The position numbers and the translations under genes are program-made. 64,000 nucleotides of DNA from Algoriphagus sp. AK58. Its GTDB lineage: Bacteria > Bacteroidota > Bacteroidia > Cytophagales > Cyclobacteriaceae. This document shows positions 26,885 to 35,316 of the stretch, piece after piece (within the stretch, counting starts at the first letter, position 1; every line of letters begins with the position of its first letter). The stretch is taken from assembly GCF_014324365.1 (NCBI RefSeq), contig NZ_QEIG01000008.1:248001-312000 (forward strand), in the 5' to 3' direction. A model generated the notes under the pieces. That model had not been told where the DNA came from. It saw nothing but the letters and a program-made list of their open reading frames with translations, and did not search any database.

Positions 26885-29800
26885 TTACGCTTCGTTTTTC
26901 TCTTTATTTCTGATCTTGGTGAAGTACCAAACGTTAGGGCTTACGTTGATTTCTTCCAACACGTGGTAAGCTCTTTCTTCACCCACTTCTTTGATTGCAG
27001 AGTCAGTCTCTTCAATCTTCAAAAGTTTGGAGACTCGGCTATTTGGATCATTCATATCACCAAAAACCAAAGCATCAGTAGGACAAGCTACTGCACAGGC
27101 TACATTCACCTCACCGTCTTCCAGCTTACGCTTCTCACGCTTAGCTGTCAATTTACCAGCCTGAATACGCTGCACGCACATGGAGCACTTCTCCATCACA
27201 CCACGTACTCGAACTGTCACATCCGGGTTCAATACCATTTTGCCCAAATCGTCGTTCTGAGCAACGTTCACACCCGCAAATTCTTTATTGTCGTGATACT
27301 TGAACCAGTTGAATCGACGTACTTTATATGGACAGTTGTTAGCACAATATCTAGTACCAATACATCTGTTGTAAGTCATTTGGTTAAGACCCTCTGAAGA
27401 GTGAGTGGTTGCAGCTACTGGACATACCGTTTCGCAAGGTGCATTATTACACTGCTGGCACATCATAGGCTGGAAGGTGACTTCAGGATTTTCGGAAGCA
27501 ACTTCCAATCCGCTCAGATCATCAGCCGCAGCATCAGAAGAGTAGTAACGATCAATTCTGATCCATGCCATTTCTCTTCTGTTCAACACTTCCTGCTTAC
27601 CTACTACAGCCACGTTGTTTTCAACCTGACATGCTACAGTACAAGCTCCGCAACCAATACAAGAGTTCATATCGATAGCTAAGCCCCAGTGATGCTGGCT
27701 ATACTTATGTCCACTCCAAAGAGATATTTTAGATGGTTTCACAAATTCACCATCCTTATAAATTTCAGGCTTATAGCGACCGGCAGAAGCGTCCGCTTTG
27801 TATTCTGTAAGGGTAGCCTCTTGGATCACGTTTTCACGCGCCATGAAGGTCTGATGAGTTTGTGTACGTGCAATTTTGTAGGAATCAGCTGTAACAGCTA
27901 CCTCTACTCCTGCTGTGATATCGAAATTCACAAAGCCTTTGGAAGCATCTAAAAGATCGTAAGCATTAACACCTACTCCATCCGCAACGCGACCGGCTTT
28001 AGTTCTACCATAACCCAATGCAAGACCAAAAGTACCATAAGCTTGACCTGGCTGAACCAAAATAGGAACTACAAGAGTCTTACCGTTTACCGAAATCTGG
28101 GCTTTCTTTGTATTTTCCTCTACCATGGTTACTCCGTTTTCTGAAGCCCACTTTTGAGAAACTGTCAGGTAATTGTCCCAAGTAGCTTTGGTAATTGGAT
28201 CCGGCATTTCCTGAAGCCAAGGATTGTTGGCAAAAGTACCGTTTCCAATACCTACTTTAGAATAAATCACCAATTCAGCCCCAGCATTGTCAGCCTTGTA
28301 GGCTTTAGCTACCTCTGCGGCTGCAGAAGAAGCATCGGCAATCGGAGCCACTGCCACAGGCACTGGTTCAACGGCAATTACACCATTGAACAAAGATCTA
28401 TCCCAAAATTCTTGGAAAGAGACACCATTACCCAAAGTGGAATAAAGCGTAGCATTCCAATTGGCCTGGAGGTAATCATAATAGTTAGAAGTGGAACCTG
28501 CCCAAGTTAAGAAAGAGTCCTGAGCCTGACGGGTGTCAAACAAAGGCGAGATTGTAGGCTGAGCAAGAGAGAATTGACCTTTCTTAGGCTGATAGTCATT
28601 CCAGGATTCCAAGAAGTGATGATCCGGAGCAACGACCTGTACCAAAGAAGAAGTCTCATCCAAGGTTCCATTGGTGGCGATACTTACTTTAGCTTTGGCG
28701 ATTCCTTCAGCAATTTCAGCACCTCTTACATGGTCATATACAGGATTACAGTTATAGAAAATAACAGCTCCTACTTGTCCGCTCTTCAATTCAGTGATGA
28801 ATTGATTCATTCGAGCGTCGTTACCTTTTCTGAAGTATACTGGAGTAGAAAAATCTACTGTCGCACCGTTGTTTCCAAGAAGCTCGTTAATCGCATTTAC
28901 CACGATCTGAACATTTGGATCGTTTGAACCCGAAACGACCAAAGAAGCTCCTTTTGAAGCCCAAAGATCATTTGCTGCTTTATCAAGATTCGCAATTTCA
29001 ACTTTGCCTGCAGTAAAAGTTGCCGCCCCTGCTTTAGTAGCGATAGCATTGTATAGCGCCAAAACAGCCAAACCAGACTGAGAAGCTTTGATTGGAGTTC
29101 TGTAGTCCGCATTCGCACCTGTCAGAGACAAGTTGGATTCAAATTGATAATGACGGGACATTTCAGCCTTCTCCTTGCTGATTTTTCTTGTCTTTGCATA
29201 AGCAGCTGCAAATTCAATAGGAGAAATCCAAGTTCCCAAGAAGTCTGCTCCGAAGGAAACAATGGTTTTGGCCTTATCGAAATGGTAGGAAGGAATAACA
29301 GCCTGACCATAGAAGGTCTCAGCAGCCTTAGAAATACCATAGTTTGAGATCGGATCATACATGATCACTTCAGCACCTCCAAAAGCAGCACCAAATTCCT
29401 GTAAAGCTTTCTCTGTGGTAGGGGATAAAATTGTATTAGCTACAATTTTTACGGCGCCAGCGGAAGCAAGCTTAGATTTAACCTGCTCATCCACTGTTTT
29501 CCAATCAGACTTAGCACCTGCTACCATAGGACCAGTCAATCTTTGCTTATCATAAAGAGAAAGCACAGAGGCTTCTACGATTGCATTGACCTTACCTTTA
29601 TTGATAGGAGAAAGTTCGTTCCCGTCGATCTTTATAGGACGACCTTCTCTGGTTTTCACTACTACAGCCGCATAGTCACCTCCTGAAGCGAAAGTGGAAG
29701 CATAATAGTTGGGTATGGATGGGTTGACATCCACTGGCTTATTCACATAAGGAATGGCCTTTCTCACGGGAGCTTCGCATGCCGCCAAAGAGGCTGCCGC

Positions 29801-29965
29801 CAAACTGAATCCCATTAACTTGAGAAAATCTCTTCGGGAAGCACTGCCATCCTCATTAAGATTGGTAGGAAGCTCTGGAAACTCCCTGTCGGCATGCTTT
29901 ACAAACTCCGGATCGTTGCTGAGTTGCTCGAGCCCTTTCCAGTAGGTTTTTTTATTTTCCTTCAT
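26885..29965 (-). CDS. actB: Alternative Complex III subunit ActB (molybdopterin oxidoreductase-like plus ferredoxin domains)
   Basis: 1026 residues from ATG 29965; a GTG 51 bases upstream overlaps actA. The N terminus starts MKENKKTYWKGLEQL and carries a Tat signal ASRRDFLKLMGFSLAAASLA ending in AAC. The first two thirds resemble a molybdopterin oxidoreductase without an evident cofactor site. The last third is ferredoxin-like: CIGCGACTVACQVEN, CQQCNNAPCETVCPV, CIGTRYCANNCPYK, CSMCVQRIQ and CAVACPTDA, enough for three [4Fe-4S] clusters and one [3Fe-4S]. It wires ActC to the ActA hemes. Gap of 38 bases to actA. Confidence 0.95.
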   Translation of the reverse strand: MKENKKTYWKGLEQLSNDPEFVKHADREFPELPTNLNEDGSASRRDFLKLMGFSLAAASLAACEAPVRKAIPYVNKPVDVNPSIPNYYASTFASGGDYAAVVVKTREGRPIKIDGNELSPINKGKVNAIVEASVLSLYDKQRLTGPMVAGAKSDWKTVDEQVKSKLASAGAVKIVANTILSPTTEKALQEFGAAFGGAEVIMYDPISNYGISKAAETFYGQAVIPSYHFDKAKTIVSFGADFLGTWISPIEFAAAYAKTRKISKEKAEMSRHYQFESNLSLTGANADYRTPIKASQSGLAVLALYNAIATKAGAATFTAGKVEIANLDKAANDLWASKGASLVVSGSNDPNVQIVVNAINELLGNNGATVDFSTPVYFRKGNDARMNQFITELKSGQVGAVIFYNCNPVYDHVRGAEIAEGIAKAKVSIATNGTLDETSSLVQVVAPDHHFLESWNDYQPKKGQFSLAQPTISPLFDTRQAQDSFLTWAGSTSNYYDYLQANWNATLYSTLGNGVSFQEFWDRSLFNGVIAVEPVPVAVAPIADASSAAAEVAKAYKADNAGAELVIYSKVGIGNGTFANNPWLQEMPDPITKATWDNYLTVSQKWASENGVTMVEENTKKAQISVNGKTLVVPILVQPGQAYGTFGLALGYGRTKAGRVADGVGVNAYDLLDASKGFVNFDITAGVEVAVTADSYKIARTQTHQTFMARENVIQEATLTEYKADASAGRYKPEIYKDGEFVKPSKISLWSGHKYSQHHWGLAIDMNSCIGCGACTVACQVENNVAVVGKQEVLNRREMAWIRIDRYYSSDAAADDLSGLEVASENPEVTFQPMMCQQCNNAPCETVCPVAATTHSSEGLNQMTYNRCIGTRYCANNCPYKVRRFNWFKYHDNKEFAGVNVAQNDDLGKMVLNPDVTVRVRGVMEKCSMCVQRIQAGKLTAKREKRKLEDGEVNVACAVACPTDALVFGDMNDPNSRVSKLLKIEETDSAIKEVGEERAYHVLEEINVSPNVWYFTKIRNKEKNEA

Positions 29966-30003
29966 TTTTATTTCTAGGAATGAATTAGCAAAAGGATAAG
30001 GAA

Positions 30004-31266
30004 TTAATAGTGGCACTTAGCACACTCCAGGCCTCCGATGTCTTTTACTTTCAAAGCATCTTTGGAGGTAGAGTGAAGTTGAACCAACTTATCATAGTAA
30101 GCATTGCCCTCGGTAGCAATTTCCGTCTGTCTGTGGCAATCAATACACCAGCCCATTGTCAATGAACTATGCTGTCCTACCACTTCCATTTCTTGAATAG
30201 GACCATGACAAGTCTGACATTCGATACCACCAACTGCCACGTGTTGAGCATGATTGAAATAAGCAAGATCAGGGAGATTGTGGACCCTCACCCATTCAAT
30301 GGGCTGATTATTATCGACGGCATTGTAAATCTTCTGGATTTCAGGAGAAATTCCTTCTTTGCCACCCACATTTTGGATATGAGTATGACAGTTCATACAA
30401 ATATTGGCTGAAGGGATATTGGCGGATTTACCGATCTCAACCCCAGTGTGGCAATACTGACAGGCTATTTCATACTGACCGGCATGGAGAGCGTGTGAAA
30501 ATGCGATAGGCTGGGCAGGAGCATAGCCTTGCTGTACACCTACGGAATACAAACCATCGATAGCTGTCTTGGCAACCAAAGCAACAACAAGAGCGGTAAC
30601 AATAATGATAAACGCATCACTTTTAAAAACTTTGGAGACATCTGATTTCTGAGATATAAACTCTTTGTCGTCCTCTGACAGGTCCTGCTTGTTGATGTAT
30701 TTGGTAAGAACTGAGATAATCAGTCCCAAAACAACCAAGATCAGCAAAAGAACTATCACCAAGACACCCAAGATGATGGTCAGGTATTCACTTGGAATAC
30801 CTCCACCTGCGCCGGCACCCGCAGCATCTCCGCCGGCAGTTGCAGCTGCCGCAGTTGGGTCTACTTTGTCACCGTACTCAATGTAGGCCAAAAGGTTGTC
30901 CAGATCGCCATCGCTCAAAAACTCGTGAGCAGGCATTACAGTATTGTTGTACTCCTTATAAAGTGCGTTGGCGTACGCATCTCCGGATGCGATTACAGCC
31001 TGGGAATTCTTGATAAAGCTTTTTGCCCAAGCAATAGACTGTCTGTCAGTGATACCTCTCAGCGCTGGACCTACACTTTTCTGGTCTAGCTTGTGGCATT
31101 GTTTACAGTTTGCATTGAAGACAGTCTTACCTGCTGCAATCGCCTCATCACTGCTTGCCACAGCTGGATCTACAGCATACGCCGAGACCCCAATCAGCAT
31201 GAAAAACAGCACTGCCAGTGTCTGGAAACTCAATCGAATCCCTACTAACGAGCGTTTGGATAACAT
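30004..31266 (-). CDS. actA: Alternative Complex III subunit ActA, multiheme cytochrome c with fused N-terminal monoheme domain
   Basis: 420 residues from ATG 31266, placed just after a consensus promoter; an upstream in-frame start at 31422 lies beyond that promoter. A signal/anchor helix (LSFQTLAVLFFMLIGVSAYA) precedes a monoheme cytochrome c domain (NCKQCHKLD). An Ala/Gly-rich hinge, two more TM segments and a multiheme domain follow with CQYCH, CMNCH, CQTCH, CIDCH and CAKCH. That makes six CxxCH sites in all. ActA accepts electrons from ActB and delivers them towards the oxidase. First gene of the 13-gene respiratory operon. Confidence 0.94.
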   Translation of the reverse strand: MLSKRSLVGIRLSFQTLAVLFFMLIGVSAYAVDPAVASSDEAIAAGKTVFNANCKQCHKLDQKSVGPALRGITDRQSIAWAKSFIKNSQAVIASGDAYANALYKEYNNTVMPAHEFLSDGDLDNLLAYIEYGDKVDPTAAAATAGGDAAGAGAGGGIPSEYLTIILGVLVIVLLLILVVLGLIISVLTKYINKQDLSEDDKEFISQKSDVSKVFKSDAFIIIVTALVVALVAKTAIDGLYSVGVQQGYAPAQPIAFSHALHAGQYEIACQYCHTGVEIGKSANIPSANICMNCHTHIQNVGGKEGISPEIQKIYNAVDNNQPIEWVRVHNLPDLAYFNHAQHVAVGGIECQTCHGPIQEMEVVGQHSSLTMGWCIDCHRQTEIATEGNAYYDKLVQLHSTSKDALKVKDIGGLECAKCHY

Positions 31267-31310
31267 ATTATAGCTAATTAAATAGTTTATACGGTTCTCA
31301 TTAACCCCTG

Positions 31311-31341
31311 CAAAGGTACTATTGGAGGCCAATTTTTCAAA
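31311..31341 (-). promoter_or_regulatory. consensus Bacteroidota promoter for the act/oxidase operon
   Basis: On the minus strand TTTG (31341-31338), a 19-base spacer, then TACCTTTG (31318-31311). This matches the Bacteroidota primary-sigma consensus TTTG-N19-TAnnTTTG in every fixed position. The predicted transcript starts near 31304, about 38 bases before the actA ATG. Confidence 0.8.
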
Positions 31342-31584
31342 CATGAATCCCAAGTCGAAAAAAAAGGTAAAAGAAGCTTCCGTAGCAAGGTATACACTTG
31401 TATTACAGCACTTTATAGGCATCTCAAAAGAGAATATTTTATTTAGAACAATTATAAATAACAGATTTTTTGCAGTCTTTCTTTACCTGTCTGATTATCA
31501 GTATTTGAAGTCTAAAAAGGATTTTAAATCGTATTCATTTAGATTTTTTTTGAAGCAAATCGGGAGAAAAAAGCAAAGACCATG

Positions 31585-31616
31585 TTTGGCACAAGCAAAG
31601 AATATCCCTACATTTG
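31585..31616 (+). promoter_or_regulatory. consensus Bacteroidota promoter for tRNA-Cys
   Basis: TTTG at 31585-31588, a 20-base spacer, TACATTTG at 31609-31616: all fixed bases of TTTG/TAnnTTTG are present. The tRNA begins 17 bases after the -7 element, leaving a short 5' leader for RNase P. The spacer between this promoter and the actA promoter (31342-31584) is AT-rich and shows no gene. Confidence 0.8.
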
Positions 31617-31632
31617 CATTCCGAAAAATAAT

Positions 31633-31703
31633 GGTCGCGTGGCCGAGTGGCTAGGCAGAGGTCTGCAAAACCTTGTACAGCGGTTCGAATCCGCTCGCGA
31701 CCT
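31633..31703 (+). tRNA. tRNA-Cys (anticodon GCA)
   Basis: 71 bases fold as a cloverleaf: acceptor GGTCGCG/CGCGACC, D arm GCC/GGC, anticodon stem GAGGT/ACCTT around loop CTGCAAA (anticodon GCA), T stem AGCGG/CCGCT with TTCGAAT loop, discriminator T as in other Cys tRNAs. The CCA tail is not encoded. It stands alone between the act operon and rpsA, with its own promoter and terminator. Confidence 0.96.
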
Positions 31704-31707
31704 CAAC

Positions 31708-31745
31708 AAAAGCATCCGAAAAAAACGGATGCTTTTTTCTTTTTA
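31708..31745 (+). terminator. intrinsic terminator after tRNA-Cys
   Basis: AAAAGCATCCG (31708-31718) pairs with CGGATGCTTTT (31726-31736) across a 7-A loop, then TTCTTTTT. It begins 5 bases after the tRNA end. Confidence 0.9.
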
Positions 31746-31780
31746 GGAAAGCCTTCATCCTAATCAGTAAAAAAATCTGC

Positions 31781-31812
31781 AAAAAAAACGCCGACTTTTC
31801 AGCCGGCGTTTT
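31781..31812 (-). terminator. intrinsic terminator after rpsA
   Basis: On the minus strand AAAACGCCGGCT (31812-31801) pairs with AGTCGGCGTTTT (31796-31785; one G-U pair) across GAAA, followed by TTTT. It lies 52 bases past the rpsA stop. Confidence 0.88.
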
Positions 31813-31863
31813 CTATTTACTTCAGAAAATAAGTCTTGATTCTTTTGTCTAGAATCTGAAGTC

Positions 31864-33636
31864 TTATTTCTTTCCTTCCATCTTCTCTTTTAACTCAGCC
31901 AAAGCATCGATGTCTCCTAGCGTTGATTTTTCAGCTTGAGCAGGCATTTCGACTGAATCTTCCTTCTTCTTGCCGGCTGAAGCAGCTGCTTTCTTAGCCG
32001 CTTTAGCTTCTTCTTTGAAGGTAGCTGTGTGTGAAAGAACAATACGCTTATCGTCTTTAGAGAATTCGGTCACTTTGAAGTCCAAAGATTCACCTACTTC
32101 TACCTGAGAACCGTCTTCTTTCTCCAGATTTTTCACAGTGGCGAAGCCTTCCAATCCGTAAGGAAGCTCAAGGACAGCACCTTTGTCATTCTTGGAGTTA
32201 ACCGTACACTTGTGCACTGAACCTACTGGGAATACAGTTTCGAAAGTATCCCATGGATTTTCTTCCAACTGCTTGTGACCCAAAGCCAATCTTCTGTTTT
32301 CTACGTCAAGTTCAAGAACAGCTACTTCTAGCTCGTCTCCCACTTTCACAAATTCAGAAGGATGCTTGATTTTCTTAGTCCAAGAAAGGTCAGATACGTG
32401 AACCAAACCGTCGATACCTTCTTCCAATTCAAGGAACAGGCCGAAGTTGGTCAAGTTTCTTACTACACCTTTGTGCTTAGTGCCTACTGCATACTTGGTA
32501 GACATGTCACCCTTGGTCCAAGGATCTTCAGTAAGCTGCTTGATACCCAAAGACATCTTTCTTTCGTCTTTATCCAAGGTCAACACTACTGCTTCGATCT
32601 CATCACCCACTTTCACAAAGTCAGCTGGGTTTCTCAAATGCTGAGACCAGCTCATTTCAGATACGTGGATCAAACCTTCTACACCTGGAGCCAATTCCAA
32701 GAATGCACCGTAGTCAGCTACGTTTACGATCTTACCTTGAACTCTTGAACCTACTTCCAAGTTGGCAGCCAAAGAATCCCAAGGATGAGAAGTCAATTGC
32801 TTCATACCCAAAGAAATTCTCTTCTTATCGTCATCGAAGTCAAGTACCACCACCTGAACTTTCTGATCAAGGTGCAATACTTCTTCTGGATGATTGATAC
32901 GGCCCCAAGAAATGTCTGTAATGTGAAGTAGACCATCCACACCACCCAAATCGATGAATACCCCGAAATTGGTCATGTTCTTGATCACACCTTCCAATAC
33001 CTGACCTTTCTCCAGGTTGTTTAGGATTTCAGCTTTTTGCTTCTCTAGATCTTTCTCGATCAATACTTTGTGAGAAACAACTACGTTATCGTTGGTGTGG
33101 TTGATTTTCACCACCTTCACTTCCATCTTCTTACCTACATAGATATCGAAATCTCTGATAGGCTTTACGTCGATTTGAGAACCTGGCAAGAAGGCTTCTA
33201 CACCGTAGATATCTACGATCAAACCACCCTTGGTTCTTCTCTTCACAAGACCCTCGATCACGCTGTCGTTTTCCAATGCGCTCTCGATGTCCTGCCAAGC
33301 ACGAACGATTTTTGCTTTTTTACGGGATAGGATCAACTGACCCAAGGCATTTTCCTGCTCTTCGATGAAGACCTCAACTTCATCACCTGGCTTGATACCG
33401 GCAACGTCACGGAATTCAGAAAGAGGCACAAGACCGTCAGACTTGAATCCGATGTTGATGATCACATCCTTGTCGTTTACTCCTACTACTACACCTTTGA
33501 TCACCTCTTTTTCAGTGATCTCATTCAAGGTACCGGCATACATTGCTTCCATCTGAGCTCTTTGCTCTTTGGAGTAGCCATCTCCGAAACCTTTGGTGCC
33601 GAAGTTTTCCCAATTAAATTCTTTTGAACTAGACAT
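31864..33636 (-). CDS. rpsA: 30S ribosomal protein S1
   Basis: 590 residues with six S1 RNA-binding domains. Domain starts are visible as KGVVVGVNDKDVIINIGFKS, EGLVKRRTKGGLIVDIYGVE, EGVIKNMTNFGVFIDLGGVD, QGKIVNVADYGAFLELAPGV, KGVVRNLTNFGLFLELEEGI and CTVNSKNDKGAVLELPYGLE. The tail is Lys/Ala-rich (KEEAKAAKKAAASAGKKKED). S1 recruits mRNA to the 30S subunit; in Bacteroidota, where Shine-Dalgarno sites are rare, it probably matters for A-rich leaders. Monocistronic, with a -7-like TACCTTTG about 113 bases upstream and a terminator behind it. Confidence 0.96.
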   Translation of the reverse strand: MSSSKEFNWENFGTKGFGDGYSKEQRAQMEAMYAGTLNEITEKEVIKGVVVGVNDKDVIINIGFKSDGLVPLSEFRDVAGIKPGDEVEVFIEEQENALGQLILSRKKAKIVRAWQDIESALENDSVIEGLVKRRTKGGLIVDIYGVEAFLPGSQIDVKPIRDFDIYVGKKMEVKVVKINHTNDNVVVSHKVLIEKDLEKQKAEILNNLEKGQVLEGVIKNMTNFGVFIDLGGVDGLLHITDISWGRINHPEEVLHLDQKVQVVVLDFDDDKKRISLGMKQLTSHPWDSLAANLEVGSRVQGKIVNVADYGAFLELAPGVEGLIHVSEMSWSQHLRNPADFVKVGDEIEAVVLTLDKDERKMSLGIKQLTEDPWTKGDMSTKYAVGTKHKGVVRNLTNFGLFLELEEGIDGLVHVSDLSWTKKIKHPSEFVKVGDELEVAVLELDVENRRLALGHKQLEENPWDTFETVFPVGSVHKCTVNSKNDKGAVLELPYGLEGFATVKNLEKEDGSQVEVGESLDFKVTEFSKDDKRIVLSHTATFKEEAKAAKKAAASAGKKKEDSVEMPAQAEKSTLGDIDALAELKEKMEGKK

Positions 33637-33748
33637 AAATAAAATTGACTCTGTAAATCAGCAAGCCTAGAGTCATGAGATTGCTGTTTTTTTGGTTAGA
33701 AATCAGCGCTTTGCAATCACAAAACACCCCGTTCACCCGAACGGACTG

Positions 33749-33756
33749 CAAAGGTA
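33749..33756 (-). promoter_or_regulatory. candidate -7 element for rpsA
   Basis: The minus strand reads TACCTTTG, identical to the actA -7 element. The nearest TTTG upstream is 26 bases away, longer than usual, so the -33 box is weak. The resulting leader of about 105 bases holds a CCGTTC/GAACGG hairpin (centred near 33735), a possible site for S1 autoregulation. Confidence 0.45.
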
Positions 33757-33825
33757 TTGATTTTCTTTAATTTGGATAAACACAAAATAAAATTTCATCC
33801 CTAAATAAGGACAGTCCATCCACTA

Positions 33826-33856
33826 CTTGAATTTTAAACGGATCGCTGTAAACTTG
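33826..33856 (+). promoter_or_regulatory. candidate promoter for the acyltransferase gene
   Basis: CTTG at 33826-33829, a 19-base spacer, TAAACTTG at 33849-33856; each element has one mismatch to TTTG/TAnnTTTG at ideal spacing. It drives rightward, back to back with the rpsA promoter. Confidence 0.5.
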
Positions 33857-33866
33857 TTAAAAAGAA

Positions 33867-33890
33867 AAGCCCCGAATCGCTTCGAGGCTT
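33867..33890 (-). other. hairpin in the rpsA-plsC divergent spacer, terminator-like on the minus strand
   Basis: AAGCC-C-CGAA pairs with TTCG-A-GGCTT around loop TCGC. Read leftward it is followed by TTCTTTTT, so it could stop antisense transcription entering from the right; read rightward it lies in the acyltransferase leader and has no T-tract. The rest of this 309-base spacer (33637-33945) holds only the two promoter candidates. Confidence 0.5.
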
Positions 33891-33945
33891 GCAAGCAAAG
33901 AGTTAAAGGATATAATTCGAACCCAAATCTAACTCAATTTCCCCA

Positions 33946-34674
33946 ATGATCAAGTTCTTTCAGTGGATTTATACCGCTTATTCTGCACTGATCTTCGTAG
34001 CCTTGATGTTGATTTTAGGATTATTCATCGTGATTCCGATCTTGGTCGCCGAGAGAGGAGACAAAATCTCCATTCGCGTGATCTGGATTTGGGCTAAGGT
34101 ATGGGCTTTTCTTTCCGGAATTCGCTTTGAAGTACACGGAAAAGATTTGATCGACATCAAAAAACCTTACATTTTTATTTTCAACCACCGTTCCTTCATT
34201 GACGCCCCCATTATCCCGATTGCGATTCCTCAGGCTGTGAGAGCACTCGGTAAAAAAGAGCTTTCCAGAATTCCAGTCTTCAGTTGGGTAGTGGGAAGAC
34301 TCGCTGTATGGGTAGATCGTACTTCCGTTGAATCCAGAAAAAAAAGCCTCGAAAAACTAATTGGAATCCTTGAGAAAGGAATTTCTGTGGTCGTTGCACC
34401 TGAGGGAACAAGAAATGACACCTCTGAAACTTTACTTCCATTCCAAAAAGGCGCCTTTAGACTTTCGATTGACACACGAATCCCAATAATGCCCATGGCA
34501 GTAATCGGAGCGGATCAAATCATGAAAAGGGGCTCTATCCTACTTAGCCCTGGAAAGGTGAGAATCTATTTTTCTGACCCCATTTTTCCCCCACCTCCTT
34601 CTGACACGGCGGTAAATGATTTTGCTTCAAAATGCAGAAACCGTCTTGAAGCTATGATTGTGGCTCATGAGTAA
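33946..34674 (+). CDS. 1-acyl-sn-glycerol-3-phosphate acyltransferase (PlsC family)
   Basis: 242 residues. An N-terminal TM helix (YSALIFVALMLILGLFIVI) is followed by the acyltransferase core: NHRSFIDAPI (the NH-x4-D catalytic motif), a glycerol-phosphate-binding segment near VDRTSVESRKKSLEK, and VAPEGTRND (EGTR motif). PlsC-type enzymes add the second acyl chain to lysophosphatidate in phospholipid synthesis at the inner membrane. The last 23 bases overlap the convergent membrane-protein gene. Confidence 0.88.
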   Translation: MIKFFQWIYTAYSALIFVALMLILGLFIVIPILVAERGDKISIRVIWIWAKVWAFLSGIRFEVHGKDLIDIKKPYIFIFNHRSFIDAPIIPIAIPQAVRALGKKELSRIPVFSWVVGRLAVWVDRTSVESRKKSLEKLIGILEKGISVVVAPEGTRNDTSETLLPFQKGAFRLSIDTRIPIMPMAVIGADQIMKRGSILLSPGKVRIYFSDPIFPPPPSDTAVNDFASKCRNRLEAMIVAHE

Positions 34675-35314
34675 TATTCACCTCTTCCTCGGAAAAAACA
34701 TCCTGCGTCAATTGTTCAAAAATCACATACAGCACCAAAAAGGTCATAGGAAAGGTGACCAACAGCCCAATTCCAGCCAGAAGCAATCCAATCACATTCA
34801 TAGCGATCAGGATCATCAAAAGAGCAAAAAATTGCCACCAATTACGGGTAATCAATTTTCTGCTCCACTCCATGGCAGACCATACATCCAAGCCTCCAAA
34901 AATCCCCATTAACATGGAAAAAAGATAACCAACAGCCAAATACACCCCTGGAATGATCAAAGCAAATAGCCCCAAAGCCACCAAGACCTGAGAAAGTAGA
35001 GAAATCGCTACCAAAGGCATCCAAAATCTAAAACCTCCAAAAAAATCGGGATACATCACCGACTCCCCCCTACTAATCTTATTGGCTACCAAAAAGAAGC
35101 CTGAATAAAGGGGAGGGGCCAGCAAGGCACTGTAAAGGATCATGTATTCCTGAATGTAAATCACCACAATTCCCTGAATAGACAGAATCAGCATCATATA
35201 TATGATATGAAGCAAAGCCTGGGCTTTGAATAATTCCCAGGCCTTTGCAAATGATTCTTTGATATCAAAATCTACAGGAACCGTAAGCAATCGGTTCAGG
35301 CGTGCTTCCTCCAT
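34652..35314 (-). CDS. polytopic membrane protein of unknown function
   Basis: 220 residues, about six TM segments (ALLHIIYMMLILSIQGIVVI, LVALGLFALIIPGVYLAVGY, FFALLMILIAMNVIGLLLAG, LLVTFPMTFLVLYVIFEQLT). The IPGVYLAVGYLFSM and GLLVTFPMTF motifs occur in Bacteroidota integral proteins of the DUF975/YciC-like type. Starts 2 bases after the cystathionine synthase stop, so they are co-transcribed, but no functional link is evident. Its 3' end overlaps plsC tail to tail by 23 bases. Confidence 0.7.
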   Translation of the reverse strand: MEEARLNRLLTVPVDFDIKESFAKAWELFKAQALLHIIYMMLILSIQGIVVIYIQEYMILYSALLAPPLYSGFFLVANKISRGESVMYPDFFGGFRFWMPLVAISLLSQVLVALGLFALIIPGVYLAVGYLFSMLMGIFGGLDVWSAMEWSRKLITRNWWQFFALLMILIAMNVIGLLLAGIGLLVTFPMTFLVLYVIFEQLTQDVFSEEEVNITHEPQS

Positions 35315-35316
35315 TC

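Noticed and set aside
31322..31654. 110-residue open frame on the plus strand ahead of tRNA-Cys
   Set aside because: It runs through the tRNA promoter and into the tRNA, is very Lys/Phe-rich from AT-rich DNA, and has no recognisable domain.
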